From: Costus lasius | Taxonomy: Eukaryota > Streptophyta > Magnoliopsida > Zingiberales > Costaceae | Assembly: GCA_027563935.2 (NCBI GenBank) | Contig: CM050446.2 | Location: 112,324,499-112,388,498 of the forward strand | Reading direction: 5' to 3' | DNA: 64,000 nucleotides | Shown here: piece by piece, positions 48,452 to 60,428 of the stretch | Layout: each line of letters begins with the position of its first letter | How positions within the stretch are numbered: position 1 is the first letter of the stretch | Notes under the pieces: model-generated | Database searches by the model: none | Seen by the model: the letters and a program-made list of their open reading frames with translations, nothing else | Told to the model about the DNA's origin: nothing | Position numbers and translations under genes: made by a program

Positions 48452-49652
48452 CTACTCGAGCAGCTTCCTGGTGCAGAAAGCGTCGAGTTGGTTGCCGGCG
48501 TTCATCCCCTCCGGGGTCATGCAGAAGTGCACGTAGCTGCGGTAGTCATAGGGCTTGAAGAGCGGTGGGTGCTCGTCGTCAGTCAACTCCGGCGGGGCGC
48601 AGATCACCAGGTCGTCCACCGGAATGGAGAAGAGAATGGCGGAGTACCTCTTCTTCGCAGCCTCACTGTCGACGTCTGCCACCACCACCCGGTGCACTGG
48701 CGCGTACACATGCCCGTTTGTCCATGCCTGCAGTACTCCTTGGTAGCAAATTGAGTAATCAATGTAGTTCAGGCAAGACGATTGCAGTTGAATGCACGCA
48801 CGTGTTTCACATGCTGTTTTCCTTCAAATTCACGTGATTGACGTGAATTTGACTGGAGATATATAAAATTAATGAATCACGAAGGAAGCACGTGTTTCAC
48901 ATGTAAAACTTCATTACCCGGAGGCTGTCCCCGGCGATGACGATGAAGGAAGCAGGGGAGGGCCTGACGAGCATCCACCGGCCGTCCTTGGTCTCCATCT
49001 CCAGCCCGTCCATCCCGTTCTGGCACAATATCCCCAACGTGTTCTTGTCCCGGTGCGGCAGCAGCCCCAGCCGCTTCCTCGTCTTCGCGGCCGCAGCCGC
49101 CTCCTCCTCATCTACCGTGTTCTGCAGCGTCGGAAGAGAGCCACCGTACTCCGACAGCCGAAGCAGGTACCTGCTGGACTCGATATGCTCCGCAAGATAC
49201 TTCTCCACTCCCAGGCTCTCCAGCACCATCCTCCTCACCATCTCGTCCAGCTCCGCCACCTGCTTCGAGAACGACAGCACCGGCTCAGAGAAACCGGGGT
49301 TGCCTCCCGGCCACATGAGGCTCGTGAAAGCTTCGACGCCCTGGGGTAGCGCGGCGTCTAAGAGGGCGAGGCTCTCGTAGGTGAGGTAGGGGATTTGGCC
49401 GAGGTAGCCGTGGAAGGGCTTGTCGGAGGTGTTCTTGATCTTGGTGTCGAGCGGGAGGGAGAATAGCTCCTTCATTGCCGGTCCCATGACCGAGTCGCGG
49501 AGTGACTGACTCACCGAGGGGTACACCGCCTCGAAGAAGCCGTGGGTAGCGAGCGCCGCAATGACCTCCGCGCGCACTGCTTCCCAGCGGGAGGCCACGC
49601 CGGAGAAGTTGACTTTGGGGTATTCCTGCGGCTTCGCTGTTGCTAAGGCCAT
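48452..49652 (-). CDS. 2-oxoglutarate/Fe(II)-dependent dioxygenase, AOP-like
   Basis: Two exons on the minus strand, 49,652-48,918 and 48,727-48,452, with a 190-bp GT-AG intron in phase 0, give 336 residues. The start at 49,652 (ATGGCC, good context) fits the family better than the Met seven codons upstream. An N-terminal DIOX_N-like part (residues 12-115) precedes the 2OG-Fe(II) domain. Iron ligands are His200, Asp202 (HRD) and His257 (VHRV), and 2-oxoglutarate is bound by Arg272/Ser274 (RYS), so catalysis looks intact. Motifs such as DGLEMETKDGRW, VIAGDSLRAWTNG and HPPLFKPYDY match AOP1-type enzymes. In Brassicales AOP enzymes modify glucosinolate side chains; elsewhere the substrate is not known, so none is assigned. 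Exon 1 is very GC-rich. Confidence 0.9.
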
Positions 49653-50631
49653 GCCGAACGATAGCAGTCTCACAGTTCACTGCCTCACAAAAATCAGTAT
49701 GTCCTTTCTCCACCCCTAACAAGTTCTATTTAACATTAAACTCAACTTTAAAATTCGTGCACCACACAAATCTCAAAGAGATTAAAGGGTGATGATATAA
49801 AAGGAATAACAAAGAGAAAAATTTTCTAAAGCCAAATTTAACCCAAAATTTAAAAATGATCTAAAGCTAAACCCAAAAAAAACCCAAAAAATTTTAAATT
49901 TTATTCAGTTTAATTTGGGTTGAATAAAATTTAACTTTTGCTTTATAGATATGTTTGGAGCTATTTGGGCCGATCTTTTTGTACGTCCAGTCTAGTTATA
50001 CATAAATCATATCATGCCTGTTGAAGTTTGTAAAGTGTTGGATCGGGCCATGCAAGTAGTCTAGATTATGGAATGTAGCCCAACTATGGAACGTATCTGA
50101 CCTGGGACTCTCGTTGCTGGTTCCGGCTGTAGCCCAAGCCAAAAATATAGCTAAATCTTGCGGACTAAACGAGGCCAGGCCCAATCTTGGGGTCCAGGTG
50201 CGGTTCAGCCTTGGTACTGGACCAAGTATGTTGGGCTTTTAAGACCTGTTAGAAGGATTTATATATATATATATATTTTTTTTAAAAAAAAATAAATTAT
50301 CATTATTATTAAAGTTAGGAATATCACTTGTTTTACTCATAGCCTGGCCCACCTCGGCCCAGATAAAACCCACTCCTTCCTCCCTCCTGCGCTTTCTCGT
50401 TTTTTGTTGTCTTCCCGTGATGCTTTACTACTGCGTCTTCTCTCCCAGCCCCTCAATCTCCATCTGCTCTCTGCTCCCCAACCAAAAACGTACTACTATG
50501 CTCATTCTTCAGCGATACCGACGCTCCTCCTCGTCCAAATTCCTTCCCTCAATGGCTGTACAATCTCCTCTGTTCTGAACCTACCCTCTCCTTGATTCAC
50601 CTCTCCACCTTCCACCTCGTCTCCCTCCCCA
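49653..50631. other. Shared upstream region of two divergent genes
   Basis: About 980 bases lie between the dioxygenase and receptor-kinase start codons and must hold both promoters. A (TA)n microsatellite sits at about 50,259-50,276 beside T and A tracts. C/T-rich sequence (50,370-50,630) before the kinase start is typical of a plant 5' leader. No transposon is seen. Confidence 0.6.
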
Positions 50632-53600
50632 ATGGCGTTGCGTCTTACCGCGCTGCTTCTGCTTGCCCACACCATCGCCATTGGCATCCTCGTGCCGTCA
50701 CCGGTGCGGTCCGAGTCCTTCGGGGAGCGGGAGGCGTTGCTGGGCTTCATCAGCGCCGTACCTCACGAGCAGCGCGTCCGTTGGGATGCTAATTCGTCCG
50801 CCTGCATCTGGGTCGGCGTCACATGCGACGCCAACCGCAGCGCTGTGCTGACCCTCCGTCTCCCTGGCATCGGCCTTCTCGGTGCCATCCCGGCCGGCAC
50901 GCTCGGCCGTCTCTCTTCTCTCCGAGTCATATCGCTCCGATCCAACCGCCTTTCCGGCCCCATCCCCGACGATTTCGCAGGCCTTACCCTCCTCCGAAGC
51001 CTCTACCTCCAGCACAACCTCTTCTCCGGCGAGATTCCCTCAGGGCTGTCGCAGCTGAACCGGCTACTCCGCCTCGATCTCTCGGCCAACAACCTAACTG
51101 GTGAGATCCCCTTCGCTCTCAGCAATCTCACCCACCTCAAGCGCCTCTTTCTCCAGGAGAATCGCCTCTCCGGCAGCCTTCCCAGTATCAGCATCGACTC
51201 TCTTGTGGAGTTCAATGTCTCGAACAATCGCCTCAATGGGTCCATTCCCAGGGCCCTCCAGCGTTTCTCCGCGTCCTCATTTGTCGGAAACCTATATCTT
51301 TGCGGCAGCCCCCTCCCGCCCTGTAACCCGTTCTTCCCCTCTCCGGCACCATCGCCAGCGGGCGAGGCCAAGTCGAAGAGGAATCTATCTACGGCGGCTA
51401 TCGTAGGAATCGCGGTGGGTGCAGGTGTGGCACTGCTATTGTTGCTCTTGCTGGTGGTGCTAATCGGCTGCACAACGCACCGGCGAAGGCAGCGAGGGCC
51501 CAGTGGCAAAGCGGGAGCGGCAGCGACGACAGAGGTCGCGGGGAAATCAGGGGAGACGGCGACATCGTCTTCCAAAGACGACATTCGAGGCGGCGCGGGT
51601 AGTAGTGGGGCGTTGGCTGCAGCGGCGGAGAGGAACCGGCTTGTATTCGTGGGGAAGGGGGGCGGATACAGCTTCGATCTGGAGGATCTGCTGCGGGCGT
51701 CGGCAGAGGTGCTGGGTAAGGGGAGTGTAGGGACGTCGTACAAGGCGGTGCTGGAGGAGGGCACCACCGTTGTGGTGAAACGGCTCAAGGACGTAACGGC
51801 CTCCAAGCGAGAGTTCGAAGGGCACATGGAGGCATTAGGCCAGATAGAGCCCGTGGATAACCTGCTTCCGCTGCGGGCTTATTACTACTCCAAGGATGAG
51901 AAGCTCCTCGTCTTCGACTATCTCCCCGCCGGCAGCCTCTCCTCCCTCCTCCACGGTCAGTCTTCCTCCATTCCTAGCTGTTGCTTTTCTTTTTTGTTTG
52001 TTTCTTTCCCAAATTGATTCAATTTTCTCTGCCACGGAAAATGTTTTTTTTAAAAAAAAATAAATTTAGTGGTTGGTCGAATCCTAGGTGGTAAGTCATT
52101 TTCCTTTTACGATATGTGATTCAATTTTCTCCGGACTAATCAATGTTATTTTCTGTCATATGGACGAATGAAGCAAGGAAAATAGATTAAAACAAAACAA
52201 TAGGTGGGAGGGATGATAGATACAAAGCTGCATGAGTTGGTTGATAGAGGAGAAATGTGATCTATGGTGGTAGATGAATAAGATATCTTTTGGATTGGGA
52301 TCATGGTGGATAGAGTAAAAATTCTGGCATAAGATGCGCATTAGGAGCTGACTTTGCTCCATCAGATGCAAGAGGCTACTCTTTTTAGAGAAAAATTCCT
52401 ATGCAATATCACTTCCTAAGAAGAGCCGTTTATCCTTTTGGTGAATCTTAGAGCAAGGGGTCACACTAGCATCATTTTAAAATTTGCATGTCCTAGAAGA
52501 TGAATGGTTCTAATGTACCCATGCCTAAGATTTCTAGATAGTAAATTTGCCTTGAAATGTTTCTCCACTTCTTGTAAATATTAGATAAGTTACAGCAGAG
52601 TCATTGTCATTTGTGTGAATATGAAAGTGTATAAGTCAACTTATATACAAATTCCAAAAAGAAAAACCATTTTTAGGATTTCTTGTAAAGGGTGAGGCTC
52701 ATTTTGGATGCATTTTAGCTTTTGACCATTTGATCAAGAGTGTGAGAGAATTCTTTTTTGCCTTTTTCTTTGTTCTTCATTGGATGTCTTGAGTTGCAAA
52801 TCACTTAAGTAGATAGCTTAGACTCATATTCTTGAAAGAAGGTGCCCTTTTAAGATTTTTATACATAAATATGAGTGATGTTATACTTGATGAATGAGTC
52901 TTGCGCAAGCATATAGACATAATTGTATCCTACTGCCCTTTATCAATCTAATCAAGGATATGTAGGCTTTTGAGTTAGACAAAGTCTCGGAGGTATTTTT
53001 CTAGATATGTTTTGTGTGCTTATATAATGTTTGTTCTTGTCCATGCTTAATCTTATTATAAGCATATCCTTCACCAAAACAACTAGATATTGAAGACAAT
53101 ATACTTATCATTCATTGAGCACCTTATGCTCAAACATTGTTTGCCATAGATATTGGTGTTGACCTGAAAATTTTAATAAAATTTTTAACCTAACCAACCT
53201 GGTTTAAAACCGAAACAATTTTTTTTTCAGTCTGGTTCGGGTTGACCTGAACATTGTACAGACTTACTATTAACTATAAAGTCTCTTTGATTATTTGTAA
53301 ATAGATGAGAAATAATTCTTCCTGTTCCACCCAAAATCCTGAATATTTACTGTAGCTTAGTGTGGCATGTGACCTCTACTCCTACATTCACCGTCGATAC
53401 TTTGCAGGCTTGCAGCTTTGCTAACATTGAAATTTCTGTAGTTAATCAGATACAAGAACAGCAAAAATTGACAATATAGTATAAGATATTTGGACAAATT
53501 ATGATTCTATTGAAATTCCTGTAACCATTTTCATAAAATTTCGACCTTTCTTAGAAATAAATAAACGATTGAATGCAGGGAGCCGGGGATCAGGTCGAAC

Positions 53601-54213
53601 GCCGCTAGACTGGGAAAGCCGGACGCGCGTGGCCCTCGCAGCTGGCCGCGGCCTGTCCCACCTGCACACGGCGGCGCAAATCGTCCACGGAAACGTCAAG
53701 GCCTCCAATGTCCTCCTTCGCTCCAATTTCAACTCCGCCGCTCTCTCCGACTTCGGCCTCCACCCCATGTTCGGCTCCTCCGCGCCGGCCAACCGCGTCG
53801 CCGGGTACCGCGCACCCGAGGTGCTCGAGACGCGGAAGCACACCTTCAAGTCCGACGTGTACAGCTTCGGCGTGCTCCTGCTGGAGCTGCTCACCGGGAA
53901 GGCGCCGAACCAGGCGTCGCTGAGCGAGGACGGCATCGACTTGCCGCGGTGGGTGCAGTCGGTGGTGCGGGAGGAGTGGACAGCTGAGGTGTTCGACGTG
54001 GAGCTGATGCGCTACCCGAACATCGAGGAAGAGATGGTGCTGCTGCTGCAGGTCGCAATGGCCTGCGTTTCCACCGTGCCGGACAACCGACCAGATATCT
54101 CCGAAGTCGTTTGCATGATGGAGGAGCTCGTTAACCGGACTGAGGCCACCGGCGCGGATCGGCAAGCTGGTGGCTCAGCCGCGCTCCCGCCTCCGCCGGC
54201 TGGGACTCCCTAA
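50632..54213 (+). CDS. LRR receptor-like kinase, subfamily III type, probable pseudokinase
   Basis: Exons 50,632-51,955 and 53,579-54,213 join across a 1,623-bp GT-AG intron (phase 1) to give 652 residues. A signal peptide (about 1-28) precedes an LRR N-terminal cap with paired Cys (residues 58 and 65) and about five leucine-rich repeats (75-215). A Pro-rich juxtamembrane part and a transmembrane helix (about 255-279) followed by HRRRQR come next. The kinase domain has a glycine loop [11 protein letters not shown], a lysine in VVVKRL and DFG (about 499), but the catalytic loop reads HGNVKASN where HRD is usual, so the catalytic Asp is missing. This is common in subfamily III receptors such as the At2g26730/PRK/RKL1 group, which act in plasma-membrane signalling, often by scaffolding. 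The ligand is unknown. Confidence 0.92.
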
Positions 54214-55061
54214 ATGACAGTAAGACGACATGATTCTTTCTTTCCTTTTTGGTTTTGACCAAATCTAGTTTCATTTCAGGTTTTCTTTGATTTTGTACAT
54301 TTTATTCCATAAGCAAATTGTTTTGCGGCGGCATGAAATCTCTTGATCACTGCAAGGCATGAGGGAATATAGCAGTCTGAATTGCTAAGTACTTTTGATT
54401 TGCTTTCAACCAATTATTTCCTAATCAAAAGAGTTTGCTTCAATATGTGTACTAATTTCTCAGCGATTTCTACTCAAATGAGATAATTAGGTAATTGTAC
54501 TTCAATAAATTTAGTAACGATAATAGGTTTGATAAACTTTTTCGATATTTGGTTTTTGGTAATAGTAGTTTTTTTTTATTTGTTAATTTCTTTAAATTAT
54601 CAAATATCCATATTTGGTTCAACAAATTTGATATTTCCAATTACATATATATTTGGTAATATTGCTAATTTATTAATATTACCGTAGTAGTAAATTCTCA
54701 AATTAATTCAGTAATTTTCTAATTTGGTTTAGAAATGATAACAAAAATTTTAGTTCAATAAATTTAGTAATAAAAAAATCAGTAGTTAATAATTCAATAC
54801 TCAACCCTACTCAAAAGTGTTCACAATTCAATTATCTGAATTAGTGAATTTTTTAATTTTTTATTAAAAAAATTCTATACCGTTTATAATTGCTATTGAA
54901 TAGTCGTTAAATGATCAATCAAAATATTTTCGAGCCTTTCTATTGATTTTTGCCATAAAATTTAGATAACAGAGTGTCAATTATTTTGCAATAACGGCCA
55001 CACGGAAGACAAAGGTTTGTTCCAGTGTTTTGCGGAAACACAAGACACGCAAAGTAGCCAC
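54214..55061. other. Intergenic between convergent genes
   Basis: AT-rich DNA between the 3' ends of the receptor kinase and malate synthase; it must contain both polyadenylation regions. No further gene or repeat was recognised. Confidence 0.65.
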
Positions 55062-56932
55062 TCAGATCCTTGAAGTAGGCTTGGGATGATGCACAACTAT
55101 GTGTTTGTAAGCATCCAGGGTGAGGAAATCATCAAGTTCCGGCGAGACACACTGCTTTGTAAAGATCCTGCACGCGTCCGCATACTTTCCACTCTGGAAT
55201 TTCTCCTCCCCGACCTCCCTCGCGATGCTCGCCATCTCCTCCTCCACCACTCTCCCGAAAAGCTCCGGCGTCACCTTCACCCCCAGCCCCTCCCCGTCCA
55301 GAACCGCGCCGTGCCGCAGCCACTGCCAGATCTGCACCCTGCTGATCTCCGCCGTGGCCGCGTCCTCCATTAGGTTGTACAGCGGCACTGACCCCGCGCC
55401 GCCGAGCCACGCCTCCAGGTACTGCACGCCGACGCGCGTGTTCAGCCGGAGGCCCTCCATCGTCCTCGTTCCGCGCGGCGGCTGCAGGAGGTCCTCCTCC
55501 GTTATGCTGGCGGCGTCTTCCCTCGCCACGTGGAGCTGGTTGGGCCTGCCGCCCATCCCGCTGGCGAAGACCTCCGCGATCGCCGGGATCAGGCCCGGGT
55601 GGGCGGCCCACGTGCCGTCGTGGCCGGCCTGGACCTCCCGGAGCTTGTCTTTGCGCACCAGCTCCAGCGCCGCGTCGTTCGCCTCAGGGTTGTTACGGAT
55701 CGGGATTTGGGCGGCCTTCGCATGGCAGAAAAATCCAATGCTTCAATGTAGTAGTAGTTTGACCCTAAAATTTAGCACAAATCTTATATTCTGAAGTAGT
55801 ACCATTCCGCCCATGGCGTGGACGCCACGGCGGTGACAGGTGCGAATGAGGAGGTCGGAGTAGCTGCGCATGAAGTGCTGGGACATGCCTACTTGGACGC
55901 GATCAGGGAGGAGGCGATTCGCATGCGCCTGGAAGGTCTTCACGTAGCTGAAGATGTAGTCCCACCGCCCGCAGTTGAGCCCGATGGAATGATCCCGCAG
56001 CTCGTAGAGTATCTCCTCCATCTGAAACACCGCTGGAAGCGTCTCTATCAGCGCCGTCGCCCTGATGCTCCCCTTTTCTATCCCGGCGAATCGCTCGGCC
56101 CGGTCGAACACGCAGTTCCATATCTTCGCCTCCCTGCTACAAGGTCTTCGTAAGTAAGATGTTCGATAAAATGCCAGATTGAGAGTTTAAGCTAACTGGC
56201 CTTGAGTGCTCCATCTTCGGCAGGTAGAAGAAAGGCCCGGCGCCGGCTCCCTGCGTGGCGCGGAAATTGGCGTGGTTGTGGAAGAAGTAGAGCCCGAAGT
56301 CCACCAGGCAACCTACGGCCGGCTCGCCGTCTATGAGTATGTGTTCCTCGGGCAGGTGCCAGCCCCGGGGCCGGACGAAGAGCTTAGCGGTGTTCTGGTT
56401 GAGCTTGTAGACTCTGTTCCTGGCCCGGTCGTGGAAGCTTATAGTCCCATTAACGGCATCTCGCAGGTTGACTTGGCCTCTCATCAGGTTCTCCCAGCTC
56501 GGCGACAGCGCGTCCTCGAAGTCAGCCTGCACAGGGACTGGACCGCTCACTACCAGGTAAAAGAACTCCATGCTGTTATTTGTCACTCACCATGAAGACT
56601 TTGGCTCCGGAGTTGAGGGCGTTGATGATCATTTTCCGGTCGACCGGGCCGGTGATCTCGACGGTGCGGTCAGCGACTGCCGGGGGCAGCGGCGCGCAGA
56701 CCCAGTCGCTCTCCCTGATGAACCTGGTAGCCGGGTCGAACCCCAGCAGCTCGCCGGAGTCGTACCTCTGCTGCGCCTCGCGGCGGCGCTCCATGGCGTA
56801 GCGGATGTGGCCGCGGAACTCCCGCTGCAGCTCCAGCACGAACTGCAAGGCGTCCTTGGTGAGGACGCCGGCGAACTCCTCATCGTACCTTCCGCTTATG
56901 TCCACCCCCTCCGGCGCGTCATAGGAACCCAT
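55062..56932 (-). CDS. MLS: Malate synthase, glyoxysomal
   Basis: The enzyme condenses glyoxylate with acetyl-CoA to malate in the glyoxylate cycle, in peroxisomes/glyoxysomes, during lipid mobilisation. Four exons (56,932-56,591; 56,526-56,201; 56,133-55,803; 55,715-55,062) give 550 residues, the usual size. Family motifs run throughout: [53 protein letters not shown] (about 274-282), [24 protein letters not shown] and [19 protein letters not shown]. The C-terminus SRI is a variant PTS1 peroxisomal signal. Introns 1 and 3 are GT-AG; intron 2 (56,200-56,134, 67 bp) seems to begin with GC. An ATG at 56,953, in frame, is an alternative start. Exons are very GC-rich, with no frame lesion seen. 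Confidence 0.95.
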
Positions 56933-56995
56933 TCTAATCGATCGCCGTGACATATCAAACAGGAAATTAGATACCAAAACCTACATTTATCGATC

Positions 56996-57004
56996 TATAT
57001 ATAA
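56996..57004 (-). promoter_or_regulatory. Possible TATA box of malate synthase
   Basis: The minus strand reads TTATATATA about 64-72 bases upstream of the chosen ATG, a plausible distance for a short 5' leader. Only the motif and position support it. Confidence 0.4.
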
Positions 57005-58227
57005 TGAATGTAAAATGCATGTCGAGTGGGTCAGTTCCTTCGAAGTGGAGAACTAAAACATTAATGTTCTAACTGAAGATAAGCGTCCTGTTGGAGTTTT
57101 GTGCGTCAGCGATCGATGGGGATAAGGGCTCCACATCAATCTCAGAAGTTGTCGACACGTATCGATTACGCAGTTCAGCGATGAGTTCACCCACAGAGCC
57201 TGACGTGGCGACACGTTGGCCGTCGGATTTAAACAGGACGGCCGTGGCATTTTGCTTTACAGGGTGGTTTTTTTTGTTATTTTTTTCTTTTTTTGGAGAA
57301 GTTGCCAAATGAGTTTGCACTTGACGTGCGAAACACTTTTTGAGTGCGCAACAGAAATACTTTTATTACCGTAGTAGATAGTGGCAGATGCCCCATGATT
57401 ATTGGGGCTAGTTGAGTGCCTTTACTTTAGCTTAAGTGGTGGCACAAACAAGTGAGCATAACATAACAATTTAAAGAATTAAGAAGTAATGACTTCAAAT
57501 GGTAGAGGATTGGAATCTAGATGGAGAATGAATCGGAAGTATTTGACTTCTTTCTTGGAATTGAGTGATACGGAGATAGATGTGCTCAAGTTGGCAATTG
57601 TGTAAACCTAAGTAATAACCTATGTAGAGCTTTTCATCATTGTCACTAAGATTTATATCTTAGAACCTTCTAGTGCACATAGTGTGTGACTTGGGGAGTT
57701 TTTTTATTGACTTAACAATACTTTCATATAACACATATTCCTAACAAGGAGAAAGTTCATATGTATAGTATGCACAAGTGCCAAGTAATGATGGCGCGCA
57801 CACATAGATAACACAAACACTAGAAGGAGACCTATCTTGAACTAGGGATTTGAAAGCACTGAAGGAGCTAAAGGTGCAATTTCTTTAGATAAATATTGCT
57901 TGGATAACGAGAGATAAATTGTTGCATCTCAAATAGATGGGTGTATTGTACATGATATCCAAGTAGAGATTATGAACATGAAAAAAAAAGAAGACAATAT
58001 ATTTAAATTTTTTCGTTAGAACTAAAAGCCCTTGGTGCAAGTGGAGTTACACTAATAGAACGTCTAGAATTTGAAATATGTTATAGCTCTAGTTGACACA
58101 TAATCAACTACTGGCAAGGGCAACAATTTTGCCCTCATCTCCAAAGCATAAGCTCTTTATGCAAGGTAGAGGTGAAATAATGAACACTATGAAAAAAAAC
58201 CATATGAGGATACTAAAGTCACATATG
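57005..58227. other. Intergenic
   Basis: Upstream DNA of malate synthase followed by AT-rich sequence. I recognise no gene or element. Confidence 0.6.
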
Positions 58228-58420
58228 TGTTAGTGGTTATGATTGGGACTATGCATCTCCAAGTAGGGGTGAGTATTTACTAAAATTGATCAACAAATTT
58301 AATAATTATTTATTAATGTTTATTATCAATATTTAACTAATAAAACGGCGCTCCTTCCCCCTCCCCTTCGGCCCACCGTGCACCCTTGCTCCCCACTACA
58401 TGTAGTGATTAGGACGACGG
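58228..58420. repeat. Duplicated ~190-bp segment, left copy (X1)
   Basis: It contains GGTTATGATTGGGACTATGC, then GAGTATTTACTAAAA and CCCCCTCCCCTTC. The same sequence in the same order lies right of the LTR, split by a hAT element (60,308-60,342 and 62,218-62,380). Confidence 0.8.
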
Positions 58421-60307
58421 GGCCAGTCTCAAAAACCCTGAAAGAGGCCAGTTTCAAAAACTCAAAAGATCGAGTCAAGCGAAGGGATCAACACGGTAAG
58501 TAAGAAATGATACCTTGAAGCAAAGCAAAGGGATGCAATGTATGTGCCCAAGTGTGCGCCCTCCGTAGTCTCACACACAGCTGATGCTAGAGTCCTCTTT
58601 TTCCATGCTCGATGCTAGCCTCGGAAAGAAGATCCATGTGTTAGGAGTCCTCATACACCACTTGCGCCACTCTCAAAGAAGGATGTGCCAAGAATAAGGG
58701 GAGAGAAGATGCCACCAAGCCCTTTCTCTTCTTGCGCCAATAGGAGGAGGATGTTGATGCTTGTGGCTATGGAAGAAGCTTGTGCCTATGACTCCTTGCT
58801 CTTGCCCTTTGATGATGTTCACTCCAAAAGGAATTCACACATACAAGGGGGCGGCAAGGTATAGCTATATAGGCGCAATGCATGAAGAGGGTGCGGCTAG
58901 GGTTAGATGGATGGGCGGCTATCAATGTTGAGGTAAAGGAAAGATTCTAAGCTCTTTCCAAATTATCCCAATATCAAATATGCGCTTAAAGCTTGCCATA
59001 CAAGCCATGAAGGCCATACACGCCTCAACCATTGCCATAGAGGTAATGTTTCCATCCAAGACCAAGTCATAGGTGGTTATGACATGCCTAATGTAGTATT
59101 CGGCGCCTATCATTACCCCCATTATACCCTCATACGCCAAGGGCAAAGATTTCTCTCCATTATACCCTTATGCGTCATTATCTCTTCATGACCACTTATT
59201 GGTAGGCCCCATTATATTAATAGGCTAGCCCAAACTTCATTACACAAGTTAATTAAGTCATTGGATCCAATCGAATGCAACCCAAGTCAAATATGGCTAA
59301 CCATGGTTAACCCTGGGTCAACATGCCAAAAATAAAGTTTAGCTCTAATAGGTTTCTTCCATTTCATCAGGCCCATCGGCGCTGATGAAATCTCCCAAAT
59401 AGATCTGAGTTATCTAATAACTCGATCAAAAAGCTACCCGATCAATACGAGAACTCGAGCATTAAGGTGTGTGACTCTGTAGGTTCCTCTGACGTTGGCA
59501 GTGATGAACTAAGGTAATCACAAGCAGTGAGTGGCACCTAGCAATGCATCGCTGCTATCCAAGTCTTCAGAATGGATATCAACATCGACTTCTTCATCAT
59601 CGCAATAAGGTATCTGTGCATTATAATCCCGTTGTCAAACTGATATCCGAATGAACAAAGTGTGTCACCACTTTGTTTATACCCAATCTCATGGTCATGA
59701 CTAAATTAGGCTTTCACCTAAGTATGGTCATACACTTTCAATTTTGCATCCATATGGGGCCCGTGGATATCAAGCTCCCCCTAGGAAGGGACAAATACTT
59801 TATTTGTCTATTAATCTTCTTATATGGGTCATGACATACTCAATGACAACTGTTATGATCTCCCAACTACAATGAGGTGTTAAGTTGTATCAAAGCATGT
59901 CTCTATCCATATAGAAAGAGTCAATGACCTCAAGTTAAGGGATTAATGCATCTCCTATCACTTGTGAGGTTAACTCATGACACCAAGTTAGAGCCCCACA
60001 GTGGGTCGGTCTAATATATCCACCATTGATATACTCATATGTCTATATTAGCACCTCGTGCCTAACCAGCCCATATAGTAGTTTCATATGTACCAGAGCT
60101 GCCCCTTATCCACTCAGGTACTTGACTGGGGATATTAGTTTGAGCATAGATATAATCTGTCTCCAGGGATATTATCATGCAAGTATACAAAGATCGTAGA
60201 TATAAACACAGCACAATAATGACAATGCCAGAATGATATATAAAATCTCAGTGTCAAGTAGTATAAAAGATAGACCAACAATGGGTTCAAGGGCATATAC
60301 ACCTACA
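58421..60307 (-). repeat. Truncated copia LTR (copia A/C family)
   Basis: It matches the copia A 3' LTR from its CCAGTCCCAAAAACC region to the GGGCATATACACC end, but lacks about 85 bases at the left. No internal element sequence is attached. It sits between the two copies of X. Confidence 0.85.
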
Positions 60308-60428
60308 TGTTGTGGTTATGATTGGGACTATGCATCTCCAAGCAGTGGTGGATCTAGGACCCAAAGATATATGGGGGTAATTGATATTTGGGGGCAATAT
60401 AGAAGGACTAAAATTTATTTAGTGGGGG

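Noticed and set aside
48937..49380. Open frame on the plus strand opposite the dioxygenase
   Set aside because: It is the antisense shadow of a GC-rich exon; the minus strand carries all enzyme motifs and clean splice sites.
51003..51827. 274-codon minus-strand frame opposite the receptor kinase
   Set aside because: Antisense to the GC-rich first exon; its Pro/Ser-rich composition is explained by the sense strand.
55120..55794. Long plus-strand open frame of 224 codons opposite malate synthase
   Set aside because: Antisense shadow of malate synthase exon 4; it crosses a real intron and has no recognisable domain.
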